25,170 nt of DNA. Source: an uncultured Clostridia bacterium (GTDB taxonomy: Bacteria; Bacillota; Clostridia; TANB77; CAG-508). The stretch's first letter is position 1. Each line of letters opens with the position of its first letter. The DNA lies in the NCBI GenBank assembly GCA_947624405.1, contig CANQKB010000007.1:1-25170 (forward strand), written 5' to 3'. The notes beneath the pieces are model-generated. The model was not told the DNA's origin and did not search any database. It was given only the letters and a program-made list of their open reading frames with translations. Both the position numbers and the translations under genes were made by a program. Shown one piece after another: positions 15,965 to 24,034 of this stretch.

Positions 15965-16975
15965 ATGAATGCAAAAGAAAGGAAGTATAAATTAGCTTTA
16001 GTTGGTGCAACAGGCGTTGTTGGGAAAGTTGCAAGGGATGTTTTAGAAGAAAAGAATTTACCAATTTCGGAATATGTATTTTTTTCATCAGCAAAATCAG
16101 CAGGAAAAAAGATTATTTTTCAAGAAAAGGAATATACTGTTAGAGAATTAAAAGAGGATTCTTTTGATGAAGGATTTGATTTCGCAATATTCTCAGCAGG
16201 TGGTGAAACTTCAAAAAAATTTGCTCCAATAGCAGCTTCAAAGGGCTGTGTTGTTGTAGATAATAGTAGCGCGTGGAGAATGGATAAAGATGTTCCACTT
16301 GTTGTACCAGAAGTAAACAGTGAAGAAATCAAGAAAAATCATGGCATTATTGCAAACCCAAACTGTTCTACAATACAAGCAGTAGTACCACTTAAAGTTC
16401 TTGATGATAAATACAAAATTAAAAGAGTTGTTTATTCAACATATCAAGCAGTTTCAGGAGCTGGAATAAAGGGAATAAGAGATTTAGAAGATGGAGCAAA
16501 TACTGATTATAAACTACAAAAATTTGCACATCCGATTATAAATAATTGTTTACCACATATAGATGTATTTTTAGATAATGGTTACACAAAAGAAGAAGAA
16601 AAGATGATAAATGAAACAAGGAAAATATTAAATAGACCAAATTTACCAGTTACTGCTACTACTGTAAGAGTACCTGTAATTAATTCACATAGTGAATCTA
16701 TAAATGTTGAATTTGAAAATAAATTTGATATGGATGAATTAATAGAATTACTAAAAAATTCTAAAGGAATAATAGTTCAAGATAATCCAGCAAGTAGTGT
16801 ATATCCACTTGCAACAGAAGCTTCTGGACATGATGAAGTTTTTGTTGGAAGAATAAGAAGGGATTACAGTATAGAAAATGGAATTAATATGTGGGTTGTT
16901 GCAGACAATTTAAGAAAAGGAGCAGCAAGTAATGCAATCCAAATTGTAGAAAAAATGATTGATGAAAAATCTTGA
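15965..16975 (+). CDS. asd: aspartate-semialdehyde dehydrogenase
   Basis: A 336-residue enzyme that reduces aspartyl phosphate to aspartate semialdehyde with NADPH. It has the nucleotide-binding LVGATGVVGKV (12-22), FSAGGETSKKFAP (76-88), VVDNSSAWRMD (97-107), the active-site cysteine C134 in NPNCSTIQ, and YSTYQAVSGAGIKG with the C-terminal SESINVEFE and GRIRRD segments. Length and motifs are normal. It follows the aspartokinase gene by 15 bases with AGGAGG upstream, so the two steps are cotranscribed. The stop codon overlaps the -35 box of the rnpB promoter. Confidence 0.96.
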   Translation: MNAKERKYKLALVGATGVVGKVARDVLEEKNLPISEYVFFSSAKSAGKKIIFQEKEYTVRELKEDSFDEGFDFAIFSAGGETSKKFAPIAASKGCVVVDNSSAWRMDKDVPLVVPEVNSEEIKKNHGIIANPNCSTIQAVVPLKVLDDKYKIKRVVYSTYQAVSGAGIKGIRDLEDGANTDYKLQKFAHPIINNCLPHIDVFLDNGYTKEEEKMINETRKILNRPNLPVTATTVRVPVINSHSESINVEFENKFDMDELIELLKNSKGIIVQDNPASSVYPLATEASGHDEVFVGRIRRDYSIENGINMWVVADNLRKGAASNAIQIVEKMIDEKS

Positions 16976-17000
16976 CTTTTATTGAAATACAGAGTAAAAT
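16972..17000 (+). promoter_or_regulatory. promoter of rnpB
   Basis: TTGACT (16972-16977), 17 bases, TAAAAT (16995-17000). Transcription would start near 17007, right at the first bases of helix P1. The -35 box includes the TGA stop of asd. Confidence 0.7.
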
Positions 17001-17006
17001 TATAAT

Positions 17007-17348
17007 TGAAGTAAATTGAATAGTCGCGTATATTTTTAATATATGAGGAAAGTCCGGGCTCCACAGAGCAAGGGTGCTGGATAACGTCCAGTGGGGGTAA
17101 CCCTAAGGAAAGTGCAACAGAAAATAAACGCCTAAATTCAATTTAGGTAAGTGTGAAAAGGCGAGGTAAGAGCTCACCGCCTGTATGGTGACATACGGGG
17201 TCAGTGTAAACCCCACCCGGAGCAACGCAAAGTAAAGGACATAAGACTGCTCGTCAGTTCCTTTCGACAAGCGGCTAGAGGCATATAGTAATATATGTTC
17301 GAGATAAATGACTATTCACGACAGAACCCGGCTTATAGATTTACTTTA
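17007..17348 (+). ncRNA. rnpB: RNase P RNA, type A
   Basis: The catalytic RNA that matures tRNA 5' ends. The strongly conserved GAGGAAAGTCCGGGCTCC lies near 17045-17062, followed by GGGTGCTGGATAACGTCCAG, GGAAAGTGCAACAGAAA, and at the 3' end GATAAATGACTATTC, ACGACAGAACCCGGCTTA. Helix P1 is formed by AAGTAAAT (17009-17016) with ATTTACTT (17339-17346), and P2 by GAATAGTC (17018-17025) with GACTATTC. This arrangement follows the E. coli-like type A, not the Bacillus type B. The exact ends are approximate. Confidence 0.96.
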
Positions 17349-17362
17349 CAAGAGATTAAAAG

Positions 17363-17397
17363 TTAGAGGTTAGATAATAGTTCTAATCTCTAATTTT
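17363..17397 (+). terminator. intrinsic terminator after rnpB
   Basis: TTAGAGGTTAGA (17363-17374) pairs with TCTAATCTCTAA (17382-17393) over 12 positions with one G-T pair, followed by TTTT. It ends the RNase P RNA transcript. Confidence 0.85.
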
Positions 17398-17430
17398 GCA
17401 TAATAAAATATAAAAACTAGGAGGTCTTTT

Positions 17431-18291
17431 GTGGATAGATATAATTCAGTAAATAAAGCGAGTATATTAGGAATTATTGGAAATGTATTCTTGCTCGTTA
17501 TTAAAGCAATAGTTGGTTTTATAAGTAAAAGTCAGGCAATGATAGCTGATAGTGTAAATAGTGCAGGGGATATTTTTTCATCTCTTATGACATATATTGG
17601 AAATAAAATAGCAAGTAAACCTAATGACGAGTCTCATAACATGGGGCATGGAAAAGCAGAATACATCTTTTCAATGCTTATAAGTATTTCAATGGTTGTT
17701 ATTTCAATAAAACTATTTGCAGACTCTGTTTCTTCATTGCTATATACCAATGATTATAATTTTTCTTGGTTATTAGTGATAGTTTGCATTATTACTATTG
17801 CAACAAAGATAGGGCTTTATATTTATACATATTCTTTGTCAAAAAAGTATAATAATTTACTTATAGAAGCTAATGCAAAAGACCATAGAAATGATTGTAT
17901 AGTTACAGCATTTACTCTCATAGCTTCTATTTTAGGAGCAATGAATATTTTATGGTTTGATGGTGTAACAGGAATTGGAATTGCAATTTGGATATGTATA
18001 ACAGGTGCAAAAATTTTTATGGAAAGTTTTAATGTATTGATGGATAAGGCAATTAACGAAGAGAGCAAACAAAAAGTTTTAGATATTATTAATAATTATC
18101 CAGAAATTAAGAAAGTACAACATTTCAACTCAACTCCTGTGGGATACAAATATCAAATTTCTTTTACGATTTATGTTGATGGCAATCTTTCGACTTTTGA
18201 AAGTCATGAGATTGCTAATAGGTTAGAAAAAGAGATTGATGAGAAAATTGATGAAATATATTTGACAATTATTCACGTAAATCCAATGTAG
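17431..18291 (+). CDS. cation diffusion facilitator family transporter
   Basis: A 286-residue CDF efflux transporter for divalent metals such as Zn, Fe or Mn, driven by proton exchange. Six membrane segments occupy about residues 8-205. The metal-site residues are visible in ADSVNSAGD (D40, N43, D47), in SHNMGHGKAE (H69, H73) and in AKDHRNDCIVT of segment V (HxxxD type). A cytoplasmic domain of about 80 residues follows, ending TIYVDGNLSTFESHEIANRLEKEI. The N at position 43 where many members have D or H may shift metal choice; that is inference. The start is GTG 17431 with AGGAGG 7 bases before it. Confidence 0.92.
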   Translation: MDRYNSVNKASILGIIGNVFLLVIKAIVGFISKSQAMIADSVNSAGDIFSSLMTYIGNKIASKPNDESHNMGHGKAEYIFSMLISISMVVISIKLFADSVSSLLYTNDYNFSWLLVIVCIITIATKIGLYIYTYSLSKKYNNLLIEANAKDHRNDCIVTAFTLIASILGAMNILWFDGVTGIGIAIWICITGAKIFMESFNVLMDKAINEESKQKVLDIINNYPEIKKVQHFNSTPVGYKYQISFTIYVDGNLSTFESHEIANRLEKEIDEKIDEIYLTIIHVNPM

Positions 18292-18413
18292 AGGATACAG
18301 AAATAATAGTTTGATCGCTTACGCGTTCATTTCAAAACAACTATTTTACTGGCCCTTTAAAAAAGCACTAACATTAAACATAAAATATGTATTTTTGGTA
18401 AATAATATAACAC

Positions 18414-19263
18414 ATGAAAGAATTTATAAAAAGCATATTAAAAATAATTTTAGGTTGTGTTCTCATGTCATTGGGAGTAGTGTTATTTTTGCTCCCAAAT
18501 CAATTATCATCAGGAGGATTTAGTGGAATAACAACAGTGCTGTATTACTTATTTAACTTTAAAGTAGGTACTACAACTTTAATCATGAATATACCACTAT
18601 TTTTGTTTAGCTTCTTTAAATTTGGAAAACAATTTTTTACAAAAGCTATAACAGGAACGATTATTTTTTCACTTTGCTTAGACTTTTTTGAAAGTATAAT
18701 GAGCAAAATTCCCGTACTAACACAAGATAAATTACTTGCAAGCATCTATGGTGGATTAATGCTTGGATTTGGAAATGCTATTATTTTGAAAGTAAATGCA
18801 TCAACAGGTGGAACGGAATTAATTTCAAATATAATATCAAGGATAAATCCAAATTTAAAAACGGGTTATTTAATGAGCATATTTGATGTTGCTATAGTTG
18901 CTGTTAATATGATTGCATTGAAACAAATAGAAATAGGCTTATATTCAGCAATTGCAATATATATAATAGGAAAGGTCATAGAAACAGTTGCAGAAGGGGT
19001 TAATTTCACAAAAATGATTTTTATTGTTTCAGACAAATATGAAGAAATTGCACAAGAAATAAGTGAAAATTTAGCAAGAGGAAGTACAGCAATAGAAGCA
19101 ACGCGGAATGTATAAAAATAGAGAAAGAAAAATACTTTGGTGCGTAGCATCAAAACATGAAATTATTAAAATAAGGCAAATTGCAAACAGTATAGATAAA
19201 AATTCATTTATGTCAATTTTTAATGCAAGAGAGGTTTATGGAGAAGGATTTAAAAAAATCTAA
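18414..19263 (+). CDS. YitT family membrane protein with DUF2179, one +1 recoding site
   Basis: With one skipped C at 19104 this is a 282-residue YitT-type protein: an N-terminal membrane part of about 200 residues (five helices, with NQLSSGGFSGITTVLYYLF and NASTGGTELISNII as the family's repeated loops) and a C-terminal DUF2179 domain (about 205-282). The shift lies inside DUF2179; beyond it the protein reads TGMYKNRERKILWCVASKHE and ends NAREVYGEGFKKI, both typical. The biochemical role of the family is unknown. Without recoding it stops at TAA 19113-19115 and loses most of DUF2179. No clear ribosome binding site precedes ATG 18414, so the start is less certain. Confidence 0.87.
19104..19107 (+). 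other. CGG(A) +1 recoding site 7, YitT gene
   Basis: Codon 231 is CGG. In frame GAA GCA ACG CGG AAT GTA TAA. Skipping C19104 gives A-T-G-M-Y, the conserved G-x-G-M-Y turn of DUF2179 (the second Gly is the restored one). Confidence 0.85.
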
Positions 19264-19270
19264 AAAGTAC

Positions 19271-19299
19271 TTGCAAAAAAAATGATTTATATATATAAT
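19271..19299 (+). promoter_or_regulatory. sigma-A type promoter of deoD
   Basis: TTGCAA (19271-19276), 17 bases, perfect TATAAT (19294-19299). Transcription would start near 19306, leaving a leader of about 25 bases before the deoD start. Confidence 0.75.
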
Positions 19300-19331
19300 A
19301 AGGACGTAATAATGAAAAGGAGATGAATTTT

Positions 19332-20051
19332 TTGACACCTCACAATGAAGCGAAAACTGGTGAAATTGCTAAAATAGTAGTAATGGCAGGTGATCCATTA
19401 AGAGTTAAATATATTGCCGAGAATTATTTAACAGATTATAAAATGGTAAATCAAGTGCGTGGAATATATTGCTATACGGGATATTATAAAGGCAAAAGAA
19501 TTTCAGTTATGGCACATGGAATGGGTAGCCCAAGCATGGGTATATATTCTTATGAGTTATTTCATATTTATAATGTTGATGTTATTATTAGAATTGGTTC
19601 ATGTGGAGCTTTAACTGATGATTTGAACTTATTAGACCTTATACTTGTTCAAAAATCATATACAGAAAGCAATTATGCATATAGCTTTGATAATGAAAGA
19701 TGTCAAATTTCAGAAGCAAATGAAGAAATAAATGAAATTATTGAAAAAGTTGCGAAAGAAAAAAATATAAAATATATTAAAGGAACTACACTTTGTAATG
19801 AATGTTTTGACTTATATCTTCCAGATAAAGAAGCAATAATAAAAAGAGCACCAGAAGGTATTAAATTGCTTGCATCAGAAATGGAAGCATTTGCTTTATT
19901 TCATAATGCAAAAAGAGAAGGAAAAAAGGCAGGATGTATATTAACTGTAGTAGATGTACCTTCAAAAGGCGAAGGAATATCTAGTGAAGATAGACAAAAC
20001 TCATTAACAAATATGATAGAGCTTGCATTAAATAGTGCTATAGAAATATAA
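19332..20051 (+). CDS. deoD: purine nucleoside phosphorylase, DeoD type
   Basis: A 239-residue hexameric-type purine nucleoside phosphorylase, which splits purine (deoxy)nucleosides with phosphate. Motifs: AGDPLRVKYIAENY near the N terminus, VRGIYCYTGYYKGKRISVMAHGMG, IRIGSCGAL, SEMEAFALFH, and the catalytic Asp in TVVDVPSKGE. I chose TTG 19332 (T-P-H-N-E-A-K after the start) because it matches the family's N terminus MxTPHxxA and is 10 bases from AAAAGGAG; ATG 19323 is only one base behind that site. ppaC follows 14 bases downstream. Confidence 0.93.
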   Translation: MTPHNEAKTGEIAKIVVMAGDPLRVKYIAENYLTDYKMVNQVRGIYCYTGYYKGKRISVMAHGMGSPSMGIYSYELFHIYNVDVIIRIGSCGALTDDLNLLDLILVQKSYTESNYAYSFDNERCQISEANEEINEIIEKVAKEKNIKYIKGTTLCNECFDLYLPDKEAIIKRAPEGIKLLASEMEAFALFHNAKREGKKAGCILTVVDVPSKGEGISSEDRQNSLTNMIELALNSAIEI

Positions 20052-20065
20052 TAGGAGGAATGAAA

Positions 20066-20983
20066 ATGACATACATATTTGGCCATAAAAACCCAGACAC
20101 AGATACAATTACATCTAGTATCTCAATGGAAAATTTAGAAAAAAAGTTAGGAAACAGTGATGTTAAAGCTTTTAAATTAGGAAAAATAAATAAAGAAACA
20201 GAATTTGTTTTAAAATATTTCGGCATAACAGAACCAGAAACACTTGAAAAGATTGAAGAAAAAGCAGATGTAATACTTGTAGACCATAATACTTTTTCAC
20301 AAAGCATACAAGGAATAGAAAAGGCTAATATATTGAAAGTCATAGACCACCACTGCATAAGCGAATTTACAACAAAAAATCCATTATTCTATTTAGCAAT
20401 GCCAGTTGGATGTACTCAAACAATTATTTATGAATTATATAAGACAAATAAAGTTGAAATAGAACCTAAAATTGCTGGACTTATGGTAAGTGCAATTATT
20501 TCAGACACATTATTATTTAAATCTCCAACATGTACTCAAAAGGATATAGAAATAGCAAATGAACTTGCAAAAATTGCTGGAATAGATATAGAGAGTTATG
20601 GAATGGAAATGCTAAAAGCAGGTACGGATTTAAGTGATTTTACACCAGAAGAATTAATTAATATAGATTCAAAGAAAATAGAATCAAATGGTGTAAATAT
20701 ACAGGTGGCACAAATTAATACTGCAAGTATTGAAGATGTATTAAAAGGACAAGCAGATATTGAAAATGCTATTAATGATTTTATAAAAAAGAATAATATA
20801 AATATATTTATGCTTTTAATTACAGATATAATAAATAGCAATTCAGAGGCAATAGTCTTAGGCGATAAGAGTGAAATTGCTGAAAAAGCATTTGGAAAGA
20901 AAATTGAAGAAAATAGAATATTTTTAGAAGGTGTTGTATCAAGAAAAAAACAAGTATTTCCAGTGCTAATGGAAAATACATAA
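20066..20983 (+). CDS. ppaC: manganese-dependent inorganic pyrophosphatase (family II)
   Basis: A 305-residue DHH-family phosphoesterase that hydrolyses pyrophosphate. Metal ligands are visible in IFGHKNPDTDTITS (H7, D11, D13), VILVDHN, KVIDHHCISEF and SAIISDTLLFKSPT. The C-terminal DHHA2 domain ends with VVSRKKQVFPVL, the substrate-binding SRKKQ motif. I chose ATG 20066, 7 bases behind AGGAGG; ATG 20060 is too close to it. It lies 14 bases after deoD, so both phosphate-related enzymes share the promoter at 19271. Confidence 0.95.
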   Translation: MTYIFGHKNPDTDTITSSISMENLEKKLGNSDVKAFKLGKINKETEFVLKYFGITEPETLEKIEEKADVILVDHNTFSQSIQGIEKANILKVIDHHCISEFTTKNPLFYLAMPVGCTQTIIYELYKTNKVEIEPKIAGLMVSAIISDTLLFKSPTCTQKDIEIANELAKIAGIDIESYGMEMLKAGTDLSDFTPEELINIDSKKIESNGVNIQVAQINTASIEDVLKGQADIENAINDFIKKNNINIFMLLITDIINSNSEAIVLGDKSEIAEKAFGKKIEENRIFLEGVVSRKKQVFPVLMENT

Positions 20984-21042
20984 TATAAGTTGAGAAAACA
21001 ATTTTAAACTTAGTTTGTATGCAGAAAAGGAGGAAAGGTAAA

Positions 21043-22342
21043 ATGTCTAATGTAAAAGTAAATTTAGCCAATACAGGTATAAGTATGGAAAGCATACTAG
21101 AATACAAAAATGAGGTAAAAGAGATAGACAGAATACTACGAAAAAATCCTGATGATCCAATGAATTTTTTAGGATGGCTTCAATTGCCAACAAACTATGA
21201 TAAAAAGGAATTTGAAAGAATAAAAAAATCAGCACAAAAAATAAAAAAAGATTCAGAAGTATTTGTGTGTATTGGAATAGGTGGTTCATATTTGGGCGCA
21301 AGAGCAGTTATTGAAGCCCTAACAAATACATTTTATAATTATAAAAAAAGAGAAAATCCACAAATCTTGTATGCAGGAAATAGTATAAGTCCTACATATT
21401 TAAATGATTTGATAGATTTAATTGGAGACAGAGATTTTTCAATAAATGTTATATCAAAATCAGGAACAACAACAGAACCTGCAATTGCTTTTAGGATATT
21501 TAGAGAAATACTTGAAAATAAATATGGAGTTCAAGAAGCAAGAAAAAGAATATATGTTACAACAGATAAGGCAAGAGGAGCTTTGAAACAATTAGCTGAT
21601 GAGGAAGAATATGAAACATTTGTAATACCAGATAATGTTGGAGGTAGATATTCTGTACTTACGGCAGTTGGGTTATTACCTATAGCAGTGGCAGGAATAG
21701 ATATTGATAAATTAATGCAAGGTGCAAAAGATGCACAAGATAAGTATTTAGATAGTAATGTAAAATACAATGAATGTTATCAATATGCAGTTGTTAGAAA
21801 TATTTTGTATAAAGAACAAAAAAATATTGAAATACTTGCTAATTATGAACCTAAAATGCACTATTTCACAGAATGGTGGAAACAACTATATGGAGAAAGC
21901 GAAGGAAAAATGCGGAAGAGGAATATTCCCAGCAGGAGTTGATTTTACCACAGATCTTCATTCAATGGGACAATATATACAAGAAGGAAGAAGAAATATT
22001 TTTGAAACAGTAATAGATATAGCAGAGAATGAAAATGATATTGTAATAAAAGAAGATGAAGATGATTTAGATGGATTAAATTATTTAGCAGGAAAGACAG
22101 TTGGATTTGTAAATAAAATGGCGATGGAGGGAACAGTAGAAGCACATGTTACAGGTCAAGTGCCTAATATTATAATTAGTGTAGATAAAATAGATGAAAA
22201 AACCATTGGACATTTAATATATTTCTTTGAACTTGCATGTGCAATGTCTGGAAATATATTGGGGGTTAACCCATTTAATCAACCAGGAGTTGAAGAATAC
22301 AAGAAAAATATGTTTAAACTATTAGAAAAACCTGGATATTAA
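21043..22342 (+). CDS. pgi: glucose-6-phosphate isomerase, one +1 recoding site
   Basis: With one skipped C at 21913 this is a 432-residue glycolytic isomerase interconverting glucose-6-phosphate and fructose-6-phosphate. Motifs: VCIGIGGSYLGARAVIEAL, VISKSGTTTEPAIAFR (phosphate-binding loop), VGGRYSVLTAVGLLPIA, LYGESEGK just before the shift, and GRGIFPAGVDFTTDLHSMGQ directly after it. The downstream part carries the family's His in HSMGQ and the C-terminal domain, so a product ending at TGA 21940-21942 would lack essential residues. I chose ATG 21043 with AAAGGAGG about 9 bases upstream. No second pgi copy is seen in the window. Confidence 0.93.
21913..21916 (+). other. CGG(A) +1 recoding site 8, pgi
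   Basis: Codon 291 is CGG. In frame GGA AAA ATG CGG AAG. Skipping C21913 gives G-K-M-G-R-G-I-F-P. The flanking ESEGK and GIFP segments are conserved in Pgi; the restored Gly itself is at a variable position. Confidence 0.85.
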
Positions 22343-22376
22343 AAAAATTATTTATATACAAATGAAAGGAGTAAAT

Positions 22377-22646
22377 ATGGAAAAATTTTTAAAAAATGAA
22401 AGAGGTATAACTTTAGTAGCTCTTATAATTACTATAATAGTTTTAATATTATTATCTGCTATAACAATATTAGAACTTAATGAATATAAAATGTTAAATA
22501 CGGTTATGGAGGGATCAGTTAACTATCAACAAGCAGAAATAAATATGGATAAGTGGATTCAAAATACTCAATCTGGTTTAGATAGTATATATACAGTTGT
22601 TAGTGAAGGAATGGAAAAAGTTAATAAAAAAGTGGAGCAAGAATAA
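22377..22646 (+). CDS. small pilin-like protein
   Basis: An 89-residue protein with a type IV pilin-like N terminus (KNERGITLVALIITIIVLILLSAI): basic leader, Gly, then one hydrophobic helix to about residue 32. The rest is a short amphipathic helix-rich tail (WIQNTQSGLDSIYTVVSEGMEKVNKK). Glu at mature position 5 is absent. I chose ATG 22377, 6 bases behind AAAGGAG; ATG 22362 lies before that site. It resembles the proteins at 1243 and 22722 only in the first 30 residues. Function unknown. Confidence 0.6.
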   Translation: MEKFLKNERGITLVALIITIIVLILLSAITILELNEYKMLNTVMEGSVNYQQAEINMDKWIQNTQSGLDSIYTVVSEGMEKVNKKVEQE

Positions 22647-22659
22647 TTAAATGATAAAT

Positions 22660-22690
22660 AATGTGAAATATTAAATTCCTTTTTCACATT
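22660..22690 (+). repeat. hairpin between two pilin-like genes
   Basis: AATGTGAAA (22660-22668) and TTTCACATT (22682-22690) form a nine-pair stem with a 13-base loop. No T run follows on the + strand, so it may be an attenuator, an RNA-stability element or an operator rather than a terminator. Confidence 0.4.
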
Positions 22691-22721
22691 AGTATTATAC
22701 TAGAAAGGAATGAAATTTGAG

Positions 22722-23204
22722 ATGAAAATAAAGTCGGAAAAAGGTATAACTTTAATTACATTAATGCTAACAATTGTAATCCTTGTCATTATTTCTTATG
22801 TTGCTGTCAGAATTAGCATAGGAATTAGTCAAGTAGCTGAATTTGAAAATGTCAAAACGTATATGTTATTAATAAAAAGCAAATGTGAAATATTGATAAA
22901 CGAGAAAGCAATAGGAGAACTCGAAGAAAGTTATTATGGCACATTGCAAAATGGAGGAGACTATTCAGGTTGGTATAAATTGAGTCAGGGAGATTTAAAC
23001 GATATAGGAGTTAATAGTGGTACAGCAGCAAAAACTGATATTGATGGAAAAGTAAGCACCTCTAAATCAGGAAAAGGAGCTGATGCGGATGATGGATATT
23101 ATGTATTATATAATGAAGCAGAGGCAACAATCGATGTAGCATATGAAAAAGGTGTTGTAAAAGACGATGTCGTATATCATAAATTATCAGAATTTCCAGA
23201 ATAA
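22722..23204 (+). CDS. pilin-like protein
   Basis: A 160-residue protein whose N terminus, MKIKSEKGITLITLMLTI, closely matches that of the protein at 1243 (MIKVKSEKGITLVTLIIT). A single hydrophobic helix runs to about residue 30. The outer part has a Gly/Ser/Lys/Asp-rich segment (TDIDGKVSTSKSGKGADADDG) and ends with VVYHKLSEFPE, which parallels the TVYHTTVTEKMF end of the 1243 protein. The two are therefore likely paralogues. I chose ATG 22722, 13 bases behind AAAGGA; ATG 22710 is too close to it. rnhB starts 12 bases downstream. Confidence 0.62.
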   Translation: MKIKSEKGITLITLMLTIVILVIISYVAVRISIGISQVAEFENVKTYMLLIKSKCEILINEKAIGELEESYYGTLQNGGDYSGWYKLSQGDLNDIGVNSGTAAKTDIDGKVSTSKSGKGADADDGYYVLYNEAEATIDVAYEKGVVKDDVVYHKLSEFPE

Positions 23205-23216
23205 TGTGAGGATAAA

Positions 23217-23850
23217 ATGACAGAAAAAGAGTTACAAAGACTAATAAAATTAAAAGAAATAGATAATCAGACATACCAAGATGGATTTACATATATATGT
23301 GGTATAGATGAAGCAGGAAGAGGACCTTTAGCAGGTCCTGTTTGTGTTGCTAGTGTTATTATGCCTAAAGATTCGATGATAGAGGGAGTAAATGATTCAA
23401 AGAAGGTTTCTGAAAAGAAAAGGGAAAAATTATATGAAGAAATTGTATCTAATGCGATTAGTTATGGTGTAGGATTAATTGATGAAGGAACTATAGAGGA
23501 GATAAATATTTTACAAGCAACTAAAATTCGGTCTTACATCTTCTTTGAAGGAATTAAAGGTTAAACCAGATATAATTTTGGTTGATGCTTTGCGAGGAAT
23601 AAATACATTAGGTATACCATATAAGTCAATTATAAAAGGAGATGCTTTATGTTATTCTATTGCATCTGCCTCAATTATTGCTAAGGTTACAAGGGATAGG
23701 ATTATGTTGCAATATGATAAGATGTATCCAGAATATGGTTTTGCCAAACATAAGGGATATGGTACATCTGCTCATATTGAAGCAATAAAGAAGTATGGAC
23801 CATGCCCAATACATAGAAGGAGCTTTTTGAAGAATATTATTTCAATATAA
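23217..23850 (+). CDS. rnhB: ribonuclease HII, one +1 recoding site
   Basis: With one skipped C at 23529 this is a 210-residue RNase HII, which removes RNA primers and misincorporated ribonucleotides from DNA. The first two metal ligands, D31 and E32, lie in YICGIDEAGRGPLAGP before the shift. The third, D123 in IILVDAL, and the segment SIASASIIAKVTRDRIM with the last Asp lie after it, as do YGFAKHKGYGTSAH and PIHRRSF. The active site is thus built from both frames, and the 0-frame product ending at 23564 cannot be active. Length is normal for the family. GTGAGG before ATG 23217 is a weak ribosome binding site. Confidence 0.93.
23529..23532 (+). other. CGG(T) +1 recoding site 9, rnhB
   Basis: Codon 105 is CGG. 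In frame ACT AAA ATT CGG TCT. Skipping C23529 gives T-K-I-G-L-T-S-S-L, at the place where RNase HII proteins carry a small residue (Ala or Gly) in the ILQAT-x-x-(A/G) helix. Confidence 0.85.
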
Positions 23851-24034
23851 AACTAATTATTTCCGCTAAGCTACCTCACTTCACTTCGAAAAGATGAAAA
23901 TTACTATAGTATTAAATGTTTATATGATGAAAATGAGTGGATATATCAAGTGAACATAATTGAAATGAAAAATATATACATGAGAAAGGAGTGTATGGTT
24001 ATTTAAGTTATTAAACATATCATACAAGAAAATT

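Noticed and set aside
18292..18413. Promoter or leader for the YitT gene
   Set aside because: TAATAT lies close to the start codon but no -35 box is found at a usable distance, and there is no clear ribosome binding site.
122..23532. Sequencing or assembly error as the source of the extra C
   Set aside because: Errors would also fall before GG in the other two codon phases and outside CGG contexts. Nine of nine in one phase makes this unlikely, although Gly codons are over-represented among GG sites and I cannot inspect reads.
122..23532. Simple reassignment of CGG to another amino acid
   Set aside because: Reading CGG as any single triplet keeps the 0 frame, which stops within a few codons at most sites. 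Only a four-base or skipped-base reading restores the proteins.
2..23850. Seven apparently frameshifted genes as pseudogenes
   Set aside because: All breaks are the identical C-before-GG(A/T) event in the same codon phase, and conserved motifs continue to normal C termini. Independent decay would give varied indels and stops.
23893..23952. Short ORF (19 codons) after rnhB
   Set aside because: No ribosome binding site and no recognisable sequence; chance ORFs of this size are frequent in AT-rich DNA.
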